Shown here: positions 63,721 through 64,000 of the stretch, piece by piece | Numbering within the stretch: the first letter of the stretch is position 1 | How the letters are laid out: every line of letters begins with the position of its first letter | Source: Aristolochia californica | Lineage: Eukaryota; Streptophyta; Magnoliopsida; Piperales; Aristolochiaceae | NCBI GenBank assembly: GCA_029961685.1 | Contig: JARWKL010000015.1 | Location: 10,662,801-10,726,800 of the forward strand | Direction of reading: 5' to 3' | DNA: 64,000 nt | Notes under the pieces: generated by a model | What the model was told of the DNA's origin: nothing | The model's database searches: none | Seen by the model: the letters and a program-made list of their open reading frames with translations, nothing else | Translations under genes and position numbers: made by a program

Positions 63721-64000
63721 TCGAATTTCCCAAACCATGAACTCTAAAATTTTCATTTTGTTGCGATCTATTTGCCTTTAATCTTTTTTGTTTACGAGAA
63801 AAATGGGAGAGTGAATACTGAAGTTTGGATCTGAAAAAAAATTCTAACATCCAAAATGGAAAAGAACAAATACTGAGAGAGATAATTCGAAAAAGTATCT
63901 GTGATTTTTAAAGATAGGAAAAAAGTGGGTTGTTTGGCTCTGGTAAATATCCAACCACATGTTAACTTGGGAATTTAATTTTTTCTACTCCTTGAAATTT
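63721..64000. repeat. Last B unit (partial) with ~90-bp deletion
   Basis: At 63,735 TTTCCCAAAC joins CATGAACTC. The part from GGATAACAAAAC to the T-tract and GCATA is gone. CATG is present at both ends of the lost piece (AAACATGG and TACATGAAC). The unit is cut off by the window edge. Confidence 0.85.

Larger units (their letters stand above)
30331..64000. repeat. Satellite array B, ~498-bp monomers, 67 units
   Basis: A continuous head-to-tail array of a longer sister family in the same orientation as array A. The same landmark falls at 30704, 31202, 31698, 32196, 32657, 33154, 33648, 34147, 34644, 35144, 35644, 36142, 36640, 37115, 37612, 38110, 38590, 39089, 39588, 40087, 40587, 41084, 41568, 42066, 42566, 43058, 43556, 44057, 44555, 45054, 45740, 46240, 46737, 47236, 47733, 48231, 48731, 49196, 49703, 50201, 50702, 51202, 51700, 52197, 52697, 53166, 53663, 54162, 54659, 55159, 55657, 56156, 56655, 57152, 57650, 58149, 58623, 59123, 59619, 60118, 60615, 61113, 61612, 62230, 62724, 63222 and 63720. 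Regular spacing is 496-501 bp. Family B marks are CATATCCACCAC, TCAGTTAGAAGTC, GTATCTGTGATTTTTAAGG, GCATCCTCAAC, GGATCTGAAAA and two extra blocks. No gene or transposon interrupts it, and it runs off the right edge. Confidence 0.97.

Noticed and set aside
357..63850. Dozens of minus-strand frames of 60-120 codons with MWLDIY... or MVGYLPEP... translations
   Set aside because: They recur once per monomer in two frames. Many start only at GTG read from CCACAC, and they are broken at random by indels. They show no recognisable domain and none of the composition of a real protein. They are shadows of the satellite sequence.
1..64000. Bacterial or phage operon content, or a CRISPR array
   Set aside because: No long open frame, ribosome-binding pattern or tRNA/rRNA was seen. 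The repeat unit is 448-498 bp with no unique spacers, unlike CRISPR repeats.
1..64000. CENP-B box, telomere repeat or rRNA spacer identity for the monomer
   Set aside because: I found no match to the 17-bp CENP-B box core, no TTTAGGG/TTAGGG runs and no rRNA sequence. Position on the chromosome cannot be inferred from this window.
30331..64000. B-specific blocks as a small transposon insertion
   Set aside because: The two additions total 50 bp, lie 12 bp apart, have no terminal inverted repeats of their own, and are inherited with the monomer. A local duplication or deletion history explains them equally well.

Overview
The whole 64-kb window is tandemly repeated (satellite) DNA. I found no real gene, RNA gene, transposon, CRISPR array or stretch of single-copy sequence. 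It is A+T-rich (roughly 70% by eye). All monomers lie head-to-tail in one orientation, and adjacent units differ by many substitutions and small indels. This suggests nuclear heterochromatin of a eukaryote. A plant is my best guess, given the monomer size and the CpG-decay pattern, but the sequence does not identify the host or the chromosomal position (centromeric, subtelomeric or interstitial).

Layout. Positions 1 to about 30,330 are array A: 69 units of about 448 bp. Positions about 30,330 to 64,000 are array B: 67 units of about 498 bp. The families share one backbone. B differs by two extra blocks (30 bp and 20 bp) and by a set of linked base changes. The switch from A to B is abrupt, inside one monomer at about 30,300-30,360.

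Within the arrays there is a second layer of structure. Array A has a 3.4-3.8 kb multi-monomer unit duplicated in tandem (about 16,150-23,335), a two-monomer 897-bp duplication at about 97% identity (25,830-27,227), and a looser two-monomer duplication (27,532-28,866). Array B has a 996-bp two-monomer duplication (35,145-37,115), related blocks about 6.5-6.9 kb apart near 37, 44 and 51 kb, and block similarities at about 15.6 kb. It also has a 514-bp segment that is base-for-base identical at 57,201-57,714 and 60,664-61,177. Several units are shortened or lengthened by internal deletions or partial duplications, often with a few bases of microhomology at the junction. These are traces of unequal exchange, slippage and gene conversion.

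Each monomer carries recurring palindromic motifs. One is a 9-bp inverted repeat around a GCATGC core. Another is an A-tract/T-tract inverted repeat that brackets the region where A and B differ in length. They are the best candidates for function, if any exists. The many short open frames are by-products of the repeat and many open only at GTG. All coordinates were derived by hand from a landmark in each monomer and may be off by a few bases.
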